A stretch of DNA of 64,000 nucleotides from Calendula officinalis (lineage: Eukaryota; Streptophyta; Magnoliopsida; Asterales; Asteraceae), in assembly GCA_963853835.1 (NCBI GenBank), contig OY970830.1, forward strand, positions 43,381,466-43,445,465, given 5' to 3'. The notes beneath the pieces were generated by a model. The model worked only from the letters and a program-made list of their open reading frames with translations. It had not been told where the DNA came from and did not search any database. The first letter of the stretch is position 1. Every line of letters starts with the position of its first letter. The position numbers and the translations under genes are program-made. Shown one piece after another: positions 1 through 10,576 of the stretch.

Positions 1-778
1 GAGCCATGACCCTTGATGCTCTAGCATTGAGCCTTGAGCCTTAAGTCTTGAGCCTTGAGTCTTAAGCCTTGAGCCTTGAGCCTTGAGTCTTGAACCTTGA
101 CCATTAAGCCATGAGCCTTGAGCCATTAGCCTTGAGCCTTGAGCCTTGATCCTCTAGCCTTGATCCTCTAGCCTTGAGCCTTGAGCCTTGAGCCTTGAGC
201 CTTGAGCATTGAGCCTTGAGCCTTGAGCCTTGAGCCCTGAGCCTTGAGCCTTGAGCCTTGAGCCCTGAGCCCTGAGCCTTAAGCCATGAGCCTTTATCCT
301 TGATCCTTGAGCCTTGAACCTTGAAACTTGAGACTTGAGGCTTGACTCTTGACCCTTGCGCCTTGAGCCTTGAGCCTTGAATCTTGAGCCTTGAGCCTCC
401 AGCCTCGAGCCTCGAGCCTGGAACCTTGAGCCTTGAGCCTTGAGCCTTAATCCTTGAGCCTTGAGCCTTGAGCCTTGAGCCTTGAGCCTTGAGCCTTGAG
501 CCTTGAGCCTTGAGCCGTGAGCCCTGAGCCTTGAGCCTTGAGCCTTGAGCCTTGAGCCTTGAGCCTTGAGCCTTGAGCCTTGACCCTTGAGCCTTGCGCC
601 TTGCGCCTCGAGCCTTGAGCCTTGAAACTTGAGCCTTGACCCTTGACCCTTGAGCATTCACCCTTGAGCGTTGAGCCTTGAGCCTTGACCCTTGAGCCTT
701 GATCCTTGAGACTTGAGCCATGAGCCTTGAATCTTGACCCTTGAGCGTTGAGCCTTGAGCGTTGAGCCTTGAGCCTTG

Positions 779-826
779 AGATTCGATTCTTGCCCTTGCG
801 CCTTGCGCCTTGCACCTTGGCCTTGA
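779..826. repeat. Representative register-slip block (GATTCTTG...GCACCTTGG)
   Basis: After GATTCTT the units read GCCCTT (6 bp), then one to three GCGCCTT, GCACCTT, then GGCCTT (6 bp) before normal units resume. The block therefore loses two bases relative to the 7-bp register, unlike most other variants. It recurs dozens of times, for example near 1548, 1869, 2616, 3393, 6290, 16770, 33600 and 56822. On the - strand it shifts the reading frame and introduces residues such as Cys and Ile-Glu into the otherwise uniform translated repeat. Confidence 0.8.
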
Positions 827-3800
827 GCCTTGAGCCTTGAGCCTTGACCCTTGATCCTCTAGCATTGAGCCTTGAGCCCTGAGTCTTGAGCCTTGAGTCT
901 TAAGCCTTGAGTCTTGAACCTTGACCATTAAGCCTTGAGCCATTAGCCTTGAGCCTTGAGCCTTGATCCTCTAGCCTTGAGCCTTGAGCCTTGAGCCTTG
1001 AGCCTTGAGCCTTGAGCATTGAGCCTTGAGCTTTGAGCCTTGATCCTCTAGCGTTAAGCCTTGAGCCTTGTGCCTTGAGCCGTGAGCCTTGAGCCTTGAG
1101 TCTTTAGCCTTGTGCCTTGACCCTTGAGCCTTGAGCCTTGATCCTTAAGCCATGATCCTTGAGCCTTGAACCTTGAAACTTGATACTTGAGGCTTCACTC
1201 TCGACCCTTGCGCCTTGAGCCTTGAATCTTGAGCCTTGAGCCTTGAGCCTCGAGCCTTGAATCTTGAGCCTTGAGCCTTGAGCCTTGAGCCTTGAGCCTT
1301 GAGCCTTGAGCCTTGAGCCTTGAGCCTTGAGCCTTGAGCCTTAAGCCATGATCCTTGTGCCTTGAACCTTGAAACTTGAGACTTGAGGCTTGACTCTTGA
1401 CCCTTGCGCCTGGAGCCTTGAATCTTGAGCCCTGAGCCTTAAGCCTTGAGCCTCGAGCTTCGAGCCTTGAATCTTGAGCCTTGAGCCTTGAGCCTTAATC
1501 ATTGAGCCTTGAGCCTTGAGCCTTGAGCCTGGAGCCTTGAGCTTCAATTCTTGCCCTTGCGCCTTGCACCTTGCCCTTGAGCCTTAAGCCTTGACCCTTG
1601 ATCCTCTAGCCTTGAGCCTTGAGCTTTGATTCTTGCCCTTGCGCCTTACGCCTTGCACCCTGGCCTTGAGCCTTGAGCCTTGACCCTTGATCCTCTAGCA
1701 TTGAGCCTTGAGCCCTGAGTCTTGATCCTTGAGTCTTAAGCCTTGAGCCTTGACTCTAGACCCTTGAGCCTTGAGCCTTGAGCCTTGAGCCTTGAGCCTT
1801 TAGCCTGGAGCCTTGAGCCTTGAGCTTTGAGCCTCGAGCCTTGAGCCTTGAGCCTTGAGCCTTGAGCTTCGATTCTTGCCCTTGCGCCTTGCGCCTTGCA
1901 CCTTGGCCTTGAACCTTGAGCCTTGAGCCTTGACCCTTGATCCTCTAGCATTGAGCCTTGAGCCTTAAGTCTTGAGCCTTGAGTCTTAAGCCTTGAGTCT
2001 TGAGCCTTGAGTCTTGAACCTTGACCATTAAGCCATGAGCCTTGAGCCATTAGCCTTGAGCCTTGAGCCTTGATCCTCTAGCCTTGATCCTCTAGCCTTG
2101 ATCCTGTAGCCTTGAGCCTTGAGCCTTGAGCCTTGAGCATTGAGCATTGAGCCTTGAGCCTTGAGCCTTGAGCCTTGAGCCTTGAGCCTTGAGCCTTGAG
2201 CCCTGAGCCCTGAGCCTTAAGCCATGAGCCTTGAGCCTTGAGCCTTGAACCTTGAAACTTGAGACTTGAGGCTTGACTCTTGACCCTTACGCCTTGAGCC
2301 TTGAGCCTTGAATCTTGAGCCTTGAGCCTCGAGCCTCGAGCCTCGAGCCTGGAACCTTGAGCCTTGAGCCTTGAGCCTTGAGCCTTAATCCTTGAGCCTT
2401 GAGCCTTGAGCCTTGAGCCTTGAGCCTTGAGCCTTGAGCCTTGAGCCTTGAGCCTTGAGCCTTGAGCCTTGACCCTTGACCCTTGAGCCTTGCGCCTTGC
2501 GCCTTGAGCCTTGAGCCTTGACCCTTGAGCCTTGATCCTTGAGACTTCATCCATGAGCCTTGAATCTTGACCCTTGAGCGTTGAGCCTTGAGCGTTGAGC
2601 CTTGAGCCTTGAGATTCGATTCTTGCCCTTGCGCCTTGCACCTTGGCCTTGAGCCTTGAGCCTTGAGCCTTGACCCCTGATCCTCTAGCATTGAGCCTTG
2701 AGCCCTGAGTCTTGAGCCTTGAGTCTTAAGCCTTGAGTCTTGAACCTTGACCATTAAGCCATGAGCCTTGAGCCATTAGCCTTGAGCCTTGAGCCTTGAT
2801 CCTCTAGCCTTGATCCTCTAGCCTTGAGCCTTGAGCCTTGAGCCTTGAGCCTTGAGCCTTGAGCATTGAGCCTTGAGCCTTGAGCCTTGAGCCTTGATCC
2901 TCTAGCGTTAAGCCTTGAGCCTTGAGCCTTGAGCCTTGAGCCGTGAGCCTTGAGCCTTGAGTCTTGTGCCTTGTGCCTTGAGCCTTGAGCCTTGTGCCTT
3001 GATCCTTAAGCCATGATCCTTGAGCCTTGAACCTTGAAACTTGAGACTTGAGGCTTGACTCTTGACCCTTGCGCCTTGAGCCTTGAATCTTGAGCCTTGA
3101 GCCTCGAGCCTCGAGCCTTGAATCTTGAGCCTTGAGCCTTGAGCCTTGAGCCTTGAGCCTTGAGCCTTGTGCCTTGAGCCATGATCCTTGTGCCTTGAAC
3201 CTTGAAACTTGAGACTTGAGGCTTGACTCTTGACCCTTGCGCCTTGAGCCTTGAATCTTGAGCCCTGAGCCTTAAGCCTTGAGCCTCGAGCTTCGAGCCT
3301 TGAATCTTGAGCCTCGAGCCTTGAGCCTTGAGCCTTAATCATTGAGCCTTGAGTCTTGAGCCTTGAGCCTTGAGCCTGGAGCCTTGAGATTCAATTCTTG
3401 CCCTTGCGCCTTGCACCTTGCCCTTGAGCCTTAAGCCTTGACCCTTGATCCTCTAGCCTTGAGCCTTGAGCCTTGAGCTTTGATTCTTGCCCTTGCGCCT
3501 TACGCCTTGCACCTTGGCCTTGAGCCTTGAGCCTTGACCCTTGATCCTCTAGCATTGAGCCTTGAGCCCTGAGTCTTGATCCTTGAGTCTTAAGCCTTGA
3601 GTCTTGAGCCTTGAGTCTTGAGTCTTGACTCTTGAGCCTTGAGCCATGAGCCTTGAGCCTTGAGCCTTGATCCTCTAGCGTTGAGCCTTGAGCCTTGAGC
3701 CTTGAGCCTTGAGCCTTTAGCCTTGAGCCTTGAGCCTTGAGCCTTGAGCCTTGAGCCATGTGCCTTGAGCCTTGAGCCTTGAGCCTTGAGCCTTGAGCCT

Positions 3801-4081
3801 TGAGCCTTGAGCCTTGTTCCTTGAGCCTTGAGCCTTGAGCCTTGAGCCTTGAGCCTTTAAACTTGAGCCTTGACCCTTGACCCTTGACCCTTGAGTATTC
3901 ACTCTTCAGCGTTGACCCTCGAGCGTTGAGCCTTGAGCCGTGAGCCTTGAGCGTTGAGCCTTGAGCCTTGAGCCTTGAGCCTTGAGCCTTGAGCCTTGAG
4001 TCTTGAGCCTTGAGCCTTGAGCCTTGAGCCTTGAGCCATGAGCTTTGAGCCTTGAGCCATGAGCCTTGAGCCTTGAGCCTT

Positions 4082-4180
4082 GAAACATCAAACTTGAGCC
4101 TTCACTCTTGACCCCTGCGCCTTGAGCCTTTCGCCTTAAGACTTGAGCCTTGAGCCTTGACTCTTGACCCTTGAGCCTTA
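4082..4180. repeat. Representative GAAACAT variant block
   Basis: This block reads, in 7-bp units, GAAACAT, CA(A/G)ACTT, GAGCCTT, CACTCTT, GACCC(C/A)T, GCGCCTT, GAGCCTT, GCGCCTT, (A/G)AGACTT (in this first copy the third-last and last of these vary slightly). It stays in register although about half its units are variants. I count roughly 45-50 copies. Those located carefully include 4082, 4432, 7049, 7477, 12647, 13060, 16264, 16614, 17254, 17728, 18284, 19171, 22044, 46235, 47080, 47515, 47837, 48187, 49012, 49433, 52905, 54683 and 56522. Others fall between 24.7 and 45.6 kb, and near 61.47, 62.82 and 63.84 kb. It is the best landmark for a map of the array. Confidence 0.8.
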
Positions 4181-4974
4181 AGCCTTGAGCCTTGAAACTT
4201 GAGCCTTGACCCTTGACCCTTGACCCTTGAGTATTCACTCTTCATCGTTGAGCCTTGAGCCTTGAGCCTTGAGCCTTGAGCCTTGAGCCTTGAGCCTTAA
4301 GCCTTGAGCCTTGAGCCTTGTGCCTTGAGCCTTGAGCCTTGAGCCTTGAGTCTTGAGCCTTGAGCCTTGAGCCTTGAGCCTTGAGCCATGAGCTTTGAGC
4401 CTTGAGCCATGAGCCTTGAGCCTTGAGCCTTGAAACATCAGACTTGAGCCTTCACTCTTGACCCATGCGCCTTGAGCCTTGCGCCTTAAGACTTGAGCCT
4501 TGAGCCTTGACACTTGACCCTTGAGCCTTGAGCCTTGAACATTGAGCCTTGAGCCTTTAGCCTGGAGCCTTGAGCCTTGAGCCTTGAGCCTTGAGCCTTG
4601 AGCCTCGAGCCTCGAGCCTCGAGCCTTGAGCCTTGAGCCTTGAGCCTTGAGCTTCGATTCTTGCCCTTGCGCCTTGCGCCTTGCACCTTGGCCTTGAGCC
4701 TTGAGCCTTGATCCTTGAGCCTTGAGCCTTGAGCCTTGAGCCTTGATCCTTGAGCCTTGAGCCTTGATCCTCTAGAATTGAGCCTCTAGCCTTGAGCCTT
4801 GAGCCTTGAGCCATGAGCATTGAGCCTTGAGCCTTGAGCCTTGAGCCTTGAGCCTTGAGCCTTGAGCCCTGATCCCTGAGCCTTAAGCCATGAGCCTTGA
4901 GCCTTGAGCCTTGAGCCTTGAACCTTGAAACTTGAGACTTGAGGCTTGACTCTTGACCCTTGCGCCTTGAGCCT

Positions 4975-7900
4975 TGAGCCTTGAATCTTGAGCCTTGAGC
5001 CTCCAGCCTCGAGCCTCGAGCCTGGAACCTTGAGCCTTGAGCCTTGAGCCTTAATCCTTGAGCCTTGAGCCTTGAGCCTTGAGCCTGGAGCCTTGAGCCT
5101 TGAGCCTTGAGCCTTGAGCCTTGAGCCTTGAGCCTTGAGCCTTGAGCCTTGAGCCTTGAGCCTTGAGCCTTGAGCCTTGAGCCTTGAGCCTTGAGCCTTG
5201 TTCATTGAACCTTGAGCGTTGAGCCTTGAGCCTTGAGCCTTGAGCCTTGAGCCTTGACCCTTGAGCCTTGCGCCTTTTGCCTTGAGCCTTGAGCCTTGAA
5301 ACTTGAGCCTTGACCCTTGACCCTTGAGCATTCACCCTTGAGCGTTGAGCCTTGAGCCTTGACCCTTGAGCCTTGATCCTTGAGACTTGAGCCATGAGCC
5401 TTGAATCTTGACCCTTGAGCGTTGAGCCTTGAGCATTGAGCCTCTAGCCTTGAGCCCTGAGCCTTGAGATTCGATTCTTGCCCTTGCGCGTTGCGCCTTG
5501 CACCTTGGCCTTGAGCCTTGAGCCTTGAGCCTTGACCCTTGATCCTCTAGCATTGAGCCTTGAGCCCTGAGTCTTGAGCCTTGAGTCTTAAGCCTTTAGT
5601 CTTGAACCTTGACCATTAAGCCATGAGCCTTGAGCCATTAGCCTTGAGCCTTGAGCCTTGATCCTCTAGCCTTGATCCTCTAGCCTTGAGCCTTGAGCCT
5701 TGAGCCTTGAGCCTTGAGCATTGAGCCTTAAGCCTTGAGCCTTGATCCTTTAGCGTTAAGCCTTGAGCCTTGAGCCTTGAGCCTTGAGCCTTGAGCCGTG
5801 AGCCTTGAGTCTTGAGCCTTGTGCCTTGAGCCTTGAGCCTTGAGCCTTGATCCTTAAGCCATGATCCTTGAGCCTTGAACCTTGAAACTTGAGACTTGAG
5901 GCTTGACTCTTGACCCTTGCGCCTTGAATCTTGAGCCTGGAGCCTTGAGCCTCGAGCCTCGAGCCTTGAATCTTGAGCCTTGAGCCTTGAGCCTTGAGCC
6001 TTGAGCCTTGAGCCTTGAGCCTTGAGCCTTGAGCCTTGAGCCTTCAGCCTTGAGCCTTGAGCCTTAAGCCATGATCCTTGTGCCTTGAACCTTGAAACTT
6101 GAGACTTGAGGCTTGACTCTTGACCCTTGCGCCTTGAGCCTTGAATCTTGAGCCTTGAGCCTTAAGCCTTGAGCCTCGAGCTTCGAGCCTTGAATCTTGA
6201 GCCTTGAGCCTTGAGCCTTGAGCCTTAATCATTGAGCCTTGAGCCTTGAGCCTTGAGCCTTGAGCCTTGAGCCTGGAGCCTTGAGCTTCGATTCTTGCCC
6301 TTGCGCCTTGCACCTTGCCCTTGAGCCTTAAGCCTTGACCCTTGATCCTCTAGCCTTGAGCCTTGAGCCTTGAGCTTTGATTCTTACCCTTGCGCCTTAC
6401 GCCTTGCACCTTGGCCTTGAGCCTTGAGCCTTGACCCTTGATCCTCTAGCATTGAGCCTTGAGCCATGAGTCTTGATCCTTGAGTCTTAAGCCTTGAGTC
6501 TTGAGCCTTGAGTCTTGAGTCTTGACTCTTGAGCCTTGAGCCATGAGCCTTGAGCCTTGATCCTCTAGCGTTGAGCCTTGAGCCTTGAGCCTTTAGCCTT
6601 GAGCCTTGAGCCTTGAGCCTTGAGCCTTGAGCCATGTGCCTTGAGCCTTGAGCCTTGAGCCTTGAGCCTTGTGCCTTGAGCCTTGAGCCTTGAGCCTTGA
6701 GCCTTGAGCCTTGAGCCTTGAGCCTTGAGCCTTGAGGCTTGAGCCTTGAGCCTTGAGCCTTGAGCCTTGAGCCTTGGGCCTTGAGCCTTGTTCCTTGAGC
6801 CTTGAGCCTTGAGCCTTGAGCCTTGAGCCTTGAGCCTTGAGCCTTGGGCCTTGAAACTTGAGCCTTGACCCTTAACCCTTGAGTATTCACTCTTCAGCGT
6901 TGACCCTCGAGCGTTGAGCCTTGAGCCGTGAGCCTTGAGCGTTGAGCCTTGAGCCTTGAGCCTTGAGCCTTGAGTCTTGAGCCTTGAGCCTGGAGCCTTG
7001 AGCCTTGAGCCATGAGCTTTGAGCCTTGAGCCATGAGCCTTGAGCCTTGAAACATCAAACTTGAGCCTTCACTCTTGACCCCTGCGCCTTGAGCCTTGCG
7101 CCTTAAGACTTGAGCCTTGAGCCTTGACTCTTGACCCTTGAGCCTTGAGCCTTGAGCCTTGAGCCTTGAAACTTGAGCCTTGAGCCTTGAGCCTTGACCC
7201 TTGACCCTTGAGTATTCACTCTTCAGCGTTGAGCCTTGAGCGTTGAGCCTTGAGCGTTGAGCCTTGAGCCTTGAGCCTTGAGCCTTGAGCCTTGAGCCTT
7301 GAGCCTTGAGCCTTGAGCCTTGAGCCTTAAGCCTTGAGCCTTGAGCCTTGTGCCTTGTGCCTTGAGCCTTGAGCCTTGAGCCTTGAGTCTGGAGCCTTGA
7401 GCCTTGAGCCTTGAGCCTTGAGCCTTGAGCCTTGAGCCATGAGCTTTGAGCCTTGAGCCATGGGCCTTGAGCCTTGAAACATCAGACTTGAGCCTTCACT
7501 CTTGACCCATGCGCCTTGAGCCTTGCACCTTAAGACTTGAGCCTTGACTCTTGACCCTTGAGCCTTGAGCCTTGAGCCTTGAACCTTGAGCCTTGAGCCT
7601 TTAGCCTGGAGCCTTGAGCCTTGAGGCTTGAGCCTTGAGCCTGGAGCCTCGAGCCATGAGCCTTGAGCCTTGAGCTTCGATTCTTGCCCTTGCGCCTTGC
7701 GCCTTGCGCCTTGCACCTTGGCCTTGAGCCTTGAGCCTTGACCCTTGACCCTTGATCCTCTAGCATTGAGCCTTGAGCCCTGAGTCTTGAGCCTTGAGTC
7801 TTAAGCCTTGAGTCTTGAACCTTGACCATTAAGCCATGAGCCTTGAGCCATTAGCCTGGAGCCTTGAGCCTTGATCCTCTAGCCTTGATCCTCTAGCCTT

Positions 7901-10575
7901 GAGCCTTGAGCCTTGAGCCTTGAGCCTTGAGCATTGAGCCTTGAGCCTTGATCCTCTAGCGTTAAGCCTTGAGCCTTGAGCCTTGAGCCTTGAGCCGTGA
8001 GCCTTGAGCCTTGAGCCTTGAGTCTTGAGCCTTGTGCCTTGAGCCTTGAGCCTTGATCCTTAAGCCATGATCCTTGAGCCTTGAACCTTGAAACTTGAGA
8101 CTTGAGGCTTGACTCTTGACCCTTGTGCCTTGAGCCTTGAATCTTGAGCCTTGAGCCTGGAGCCTTGAGCCTCGAGCCTCGAGCCTTGAATCTTGAGCCT
8201 TGAGCCTTGAGCCTTGAGCCTTGAGCCTTGAGCCTTGAGCCTTGAGCCTTGAGCCTTGAGCCTTAAGTCTTGAGCCTTGAGTCTTAAGCCTTGAGTCTTG
8301 AGCCTTGAGTCTTGAACCTTGTCCATTAAGCCATGAGCCTTGAGCCATTAGCCTTGAGCCTTGAGCCTTGATCCTCTAGCCTTGATCCCCTAGCCTTGAG
8401 CCTTGAGCCTTGAGCCTTGAGCATTGAGCCTTGAGCCTTGAGCCTTGAGCCTTGAGCCTTGAGCCTTGAGCCCTGAGCCCTGAGCCTTAAGCCATGAGCC
8501 TTGAGCCTTGAGCCTTGAGCCTTGAACCTTGAAACTTGAGACTTGAGGCTTGACTCTTGACCCTTGCGCCTTGAGCCTTGAGCCTTGAATCTTGAGCCTT
8601 GAGCCTCCAGCCTCGAGCCTCGAGCCTGGAACCTTGAGCCTTGAGCCTTGAGCCTTAATCCTTGAGCCTTGAGCCTTGAGCCTTGAGCCTTGAGCCTTGA
8701 GCCTTGAGCCTTGAGCCTTGAGCCTTGAGCCTTGAGCCTTGAGCCTTGAGCCTTGAGCCTTGAGCCTTGAACCTTGAGCGTTGAGCCTTGAGCCTTGAGC
8801 CTTGATCCTTGAGCCTTGAGCCTTGACCCTTGAGCCTTGCGCCTTGAGCCTTGAGCCTTGAGCCTTGAAACTTGAGCCTTGACCCTTGACCCTTGAGCAT
8901 TCACCCTTGAGCGTTGAGCCGTGACCCTTGACCCTTGAGCCTTGATCCTTGAGACTTGGCCATGAGCCTTGAATCTTGACCCTTGAGCGTTGAGCGTTGA
9001 GCGTTGAGCCTTGAGCCTCTAGCCTTGAGCCCTGAGCCTTGAGATTCGATTCTTGCCCTTGCAGCTTGCGCCTTGCACCTTGGCCTTGAGCCTTGAGCCT
9101 TGACCCTTGATCCTCTAGCATTGAGCCTTGAGCCCTGAGTCTTGAGCCTTGAGTCTTAAGCCTTGAGTCTTGAACCTTGACCATTAAGCCATGAGCCTTG
9201 AGCCATGAGCCTTGAGCCATTAGCCTTGAGCCTTGAGCCTTGATCCTCTAGCCTTGATCCTCTAGCCTTGAGCCTTGAGCCTTGAGCCTTGAGCCTTGAG
9301 CATTGAGCCTTGAGCCTTGATCCTCTAGCGTTAGGCCTTGAGCCTTGAGCCTTGAGCCTTGATCCGTGAGCCTTGAGCCTTGAGTCTTGAGCCTTGTGCC
9401 TTGAGCCTTGAGCCTTGAGCCTTGATCCTTAAGCCATGATCCTTGAGCCTTGAACCTTGAAACTTGAGACTTGAGGCTTGACTCTTGACCCTTGCGCCTT
9501 GAGCCTTGAATCTTGAGCCTTGAGCCTTGAGCCTCGAGCCTCGAGCCTTGAATCTTGAGCCTTGAGCCTTGAGCCTTGAGCCTTGAGCCTTGAGCCTTGA
9601 GCCTTGAGCCTTGAGCCTTAAGCCATGATCCTTGTGCCTTGAACCTTGAAACTTGAGACTTGAGGCTTGACTCTTGACCCTTGCGCCTTGAGCCTTGAAT
9701 CTTGAGCCTTGAGCCTTAAGCCTTGAGCCTCGAGCTTCGAGCCTTGAATCTTGAGCCTTGAGCCTTGAGCCTCGAGCCTTGAGCCTTAATCATTGAGCCT
9801 TGAGCCTTGAGCCTTGAGTCTGGAGCCTTGAGCTTCAATTCTTGCCCTTGCGCCTTGCACCTTGCCCTTGAGCCTTAAGACTTGACCCTTGATCCTCTAG
9901 CCTTGAGCCTTGAGCCTTGAGCTTGATTCTTGCCCTTGCGCCTTACGCCTTGCACCTTGGCCTTGAGCCTTGAGCCTTGACCCTTGATCCTCTAGCTTTG
10001 AGCCTTGAGCCCTGAGTCTTGATCCTTGAGTCTTAAGCCTTGAGTCTTGAGCCTTGAGTCTTGAGTCTTGACTCTTGAGCCTTGAGCCATGAGCCTTGAG
10101 CCTTGAGCCTTGATCCTCTAGCGTTGAGCCTTGAGTCTTGAGCCTTGAGCCTTGAGCCTTTAGCCTTGAGCCTTGAGCCTTGAGCCTTGAGCCTTGAGCC
10201 TTGAGCCTTGAGCCTTGAGCCATGTGCCTTGAGCCTTGAGCCATGAGCCTTGAGCCTTGAGCCTTGAGCCTTGTGCCTTGAGCCTTGAGCCTTGAGCCTT
10301 GAGCCTTGAGCCTTGAGCCTTGAGCCTTGAGCCTTGAGCCTTGAGCCTTGAGCCTTGAGCCTTGGGCCTTGGGCCTTGTTCCTTGAGCCTTGAGCCTTGA
10401 GCCTTGAGCCTTGAGCCTTGAGCCTTGAAACTTGAGCCTTGACCCTTGACCCTTGAGTATTCACTCTTCAGCGTTGACCCTCGAGCGTTGAGCCTTGAGC
10501 CGTGAGCCTTGAGCGTTGAGCCTTGAGCCTTGAGCCTTGAGCCTTGAGCCTTGTTCATTGAACCTTGAGCGTTGA
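4975..10575. repeat. Large higher-order repeat unit, copy 1 of a tandem duplication of about 5.6 kb
   Basis: Long stretches here reappear to the right at nearly constant offsets. Landmarks at 5051-5553 and 6044-6313 recur 5605 bp away, those at 7327-7829 recur 5584 bp away, those near 8655-9220 recur 5591 bp away, and the GTATTCACTCTTCAGCG landmark near 10456 recurs 5599 bp away. Sequence between landmarks is nearly identical, including rare variants such as GCATTCACCC, TTGTTCATTG and GAGGCTTG. The left edge lies near 4975 and the right edge near 10545-10590, where the sequence switches into the start of copy 2 at a TTGTTCATTGAACC motif that also occurs near 5198. Exact edges need alignment. 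Confidence 0.85.
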
Positions 10576-10576
10576 G

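Larger units (their letters stand above)
1..4970. repeat. Satellite domain A, mixed higher-order repeat blocks with the CTCTAGCATT subtype
   Basis: This is the leftmost part of the array. It repeats a set of variant blocks in irregular order: GATCCTCTAGCATT blocks (for example near 846, 1692, 1944, 2684 and 3544), the GAAACTTGAGACTTGAGGC block (near 320, 1375, 2255 and 3045), the CCTCCAGCC/CCTCGAGCC near-palindrome (near 395), and the GATTCTTG register-slip block (near 783, 1548, 1869 and 2616). Two GAAACAT blocks lie at 4082 and 4432, exactly 350 bp (50 units) apart. The same block types make up the 5.6-kb duplicated unit to the right, so this domain is probably an older, more rearranged relative of it. 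The right boundary is approximate. Confidence 0.75.
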
